A DNA stretch of 6,977 nucleotides from contig MHEL01000146.1 of assembly GCA_001803815.1 (NCBI GenBank), positions 1,076-8,052 on the forward strand, given 5' to 3'. Each line of letters opens with the position of its first letter. Position 1 is the first letter of the stretch. Shown in pieces: positions 6,113 to 6,977 of this stretch. Below the pieces are notes generated by a model. That model was not told the DNA's origin. It did not search any database and saw nothing but the letters and a program-made list of their open reading frames with translations. The stretch comes from Nitrospirae bacterium RBG_19FT_COMBO_42_15 (GTDB taxonomy: Bacteria; Nitrospirota; CAKKRA01; 9FT-COMBO-42-15). The translations under genes were made by a program, and so were the position numbers.

Positions 6113-6236
6113 CCATGTCATATCAACGCCAAACCAACACCTCCTTTCAGGGATTAACGGTTTCTAACAAATGTCCTTTGGGCGCCTTGGCAAGCTGCAG
6201 CCCATGAGTCGAGTATCGTAGGCAGAAGGAGAATAA

Positions 6237-6563
6237 GTGGTAAAAACTAAGACTGTTTTCTTTTTAAGCCTTTTGTTTTTTGTAGTGTTCAATAAAGATG
6301 GTTTAATATTCGCTGAGAGTATTCCGAGATCAAGCGAAGGAATTTTTGCTGTTCCTTCAGGATGTAGAGACAAAAACAAAAATAACAAATGTGTGATTGG
6401 AAAACTGCCCGTTGGAACAAGTGTTTTTATTTTAGGCGAAAAAAAATCCGAAATATGCGAGGCAAAAGTAGAAAAAAGCTTTCCAGCAGAATTTGAAGCT
6501 GGCGACGATTTTTTTCTTTCACGGCTGAATTTAGGCAGATGTAAAATTTTTATTTTAATTTAG
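6237..6563 (+). CDS. Probable exported protein of unknown family, likely the 5' part of a frameshifted gene
   Basis: It starts at GTG 6237, five bases after AAGGAG (6226-6231), and encodes 108 residues before TAG. The N-terminus looks like a signal peptide: Lys3 and Lys5, a hydrophobic core at 7-18, and possible cleavage after Ala26 (IFA, then ES). The mature part has four cysteines (43, 52, 74, 102), a polar DKNKNN loop at 45-50 between the first two, and a compact LPVGTSVFILG strand pair (57-67). I do not recognise a characterised family. The frame ends in an AT-rich run shortly after Cys102, whereas the next reading frame is open from 6545 and continues with protein-like sequence to the window end without its own ribosome site. 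One additional T in the T5 run at 6547-6551 would fuse the two. It may therefore be a broken gene or a sequencing error rather than a complete small protein. Confidence 0.65.
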   Translation: MVKTKTVFFLSLLFFVVFNKDGLIFAESIPRSSEGIFAVPSGCRDKNKNNKCVIGKLPVGTSVFILGEKKSEICEAKVEKSFPAEFEAGDDFFLSRLNLGRCKIFILI

Positions 6564-6598
6564 CAGTAGTAAAATCAAAGCCACGTAGTTATAAGCTA

Positions 6599-6977
6599 AT
6601 GAAGCCCTCTCATGTTCAAGAAAAAGCAGTGATTGCCAAGATTGATAGAACCATCCGGCAGCAGCAATATTCCATTGAATCTAAGGGAGGGATACAGCAC
6701 CCATGGCAGCTTCCTGAAGATAACCCTAAAATTCTAAAATTACCCAATCAGCCTGCTGAAACATTTATAGTGGTTTACAAGAACGCAGCCCCTTCAGGAG
6801 ATGAAACTCATATGCTTTATTCAAGCGGCAAAATAAAACTCATTCATGGAGCAGCTACCATTAAGGGAATTTTTTCATTAAACAACAGATACTTTATCCA
6901 TTATAAATTTACTTGCAAGATAGGGTGCGGTTGGAATGGGGAATTTATTATTGAATTTTCTGGTAAGGATTTTAAGA
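6599..6977 (+). CDS. Unrecognised protein segment, right-edge partial, probably the continuation of the 6237 gene
   Basis: This frame has no stop from 6545 to the window end. The only ATG near its beginning is 6599, giving 126 complete codons, and it lacks a Shine-Dalgarno sequence. Codons before that ATG already read like protein (LAVVKSKPRSYKL), which argues that the real coding region enters from upstream by a frameshift between 6545 and 6560. Visible features are a basic helix-like start (VIAKIDRTIRQQQ, 11-23 from the ATG), HPWQLPED at 34-41, alternating beta-like strands, and CKIGCGW at 106-112 with two cysteines that could be part of a disulfide or metal site. If joined to the 6237 reading frame, the product would be an exported protein of at least about 250 residues. 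No family is recognised; if it is instead a separate gene, its true start is unclear. Confidence 0.6.
   Translation, partial: MKPSHVQEKAVIAKIDRTIRQQQYSIESKGGIQHPWQLPEDNPKILKLPNQPAETFIVVYKNAAPSGDETHMLYSSGKIKLIHGAATIKGIFSLNNRYFIHYKFTCKIGCGWNGEFIIEFSGKDFK

Noticed and set aside
6138..6148. An 11-base match to the 3' end of 16S rRNA (CACCTCCTTTC)
   Set aside because: The sequence on both sides does not resemble the conserved 16S 3' region, so this is not an rRNA fragment or integration scar.
6113..6236. A tRNA, known riboswitch or attachment site in the gap after the MNT gene
   Set aside because: No cloverleaf arms, known riboswitch core or direct repeat pair could be traced; only weak local complementarity is visible.
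6164..6388. A minus-strand 74-codon frame across the leader and signal-peptide region of the 6237 gene
   Set aside because: It opposes a GTG-started gene with a good ribosome site and a signal peptide, and its own product shows no coding character.
6543..6563. Programmed -1 ribosomal frameshifting between the two right-end frames
   Set aside because: In the upstream frame no X XXY YYZ slippery heptamer occurs in the overlap zone, so a homopolymer indel is the simpler explanation, although programmed slippage is not fully excluded.

Overview
The window is about 7 kb of compact, moderately AT-rich bacterial chromosome, with five convincingly functional genes, two genes cut by the window edges, and short intergenic gaps of about 120-130 bases. 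Shine-Dalgarno sequences, sigma70-type promoters, an M17 aminopeptidase, endonuclease III and an OsmC-family protein all mark it as bacterial. Frequent ATA, AGA and AGG codons and an MNT/HEPN gene pair would suit an uncultured Gram-negative lineage such as Nitrospirota or Desulfobacterota, but that placement is an impression, not a demonstrated result. No rRNA, tRNA, CRISPR array, insertion sequence or phage gene was seen.

Left block, minus strand (1-2867): an apparent three-gene operon reads leftwards from a near-consensus promoter (TTGACT, 17 bases, TAAAAT). It holds an OsmC/YhfA-type protein starting at a TTG codon, leucyl aminopeptidase (pepA) with its complete metal and catalytic set, and an unrecognised protein that runs off the left edge. 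The spacings of 20 and 7 bases suggest coupled translation.

Centre (2881-5323): a divergent promoter drives a membrane-anchored M48 (HtpX-like) metalloprotease. Its C-terminal half carries a GYF_2-like module and two four-cysteine zinc-ribbon-like segments. Its start codon lies only about nine bases after the predicted transcription start and has no Shine-Dalgarno sequence. It converges on nth (endonuclease III). The two stop codons are separated by one base and sit in the arms of a perfect 8-base inverted repeat, followed on the plus strand by a T-rich tract.

Right block, plus strand (5371-6977): a near-perfect sigma70 promoter (TTGACA, 17 bases, TAGAAT) precedes an overlapping HEPN/MNT pair, a toxin-antitoxin-like module whose HEPN protein lacks the usual RX4-6H ribonuclease motif. 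After a 124-base gap comes a probable exported protein of unknown family. Its frame closes at 6563, while coding-like sequence carries on in another frame to the window end, so this is probably one gene with a single-base frameshift.

Functionally, the window pairs protein and peptide turnover (PepA, M48 protease) and thiol or peroxide chemistry (OsmC) with DNA repair (Nth), next to an accessory MNT/HEPN module. I found no clear multi-gene novel system. The items most worth following are the protease architecture, the motif-lacking HEPN, the frameshifted exported protein and the short-leader promoters.
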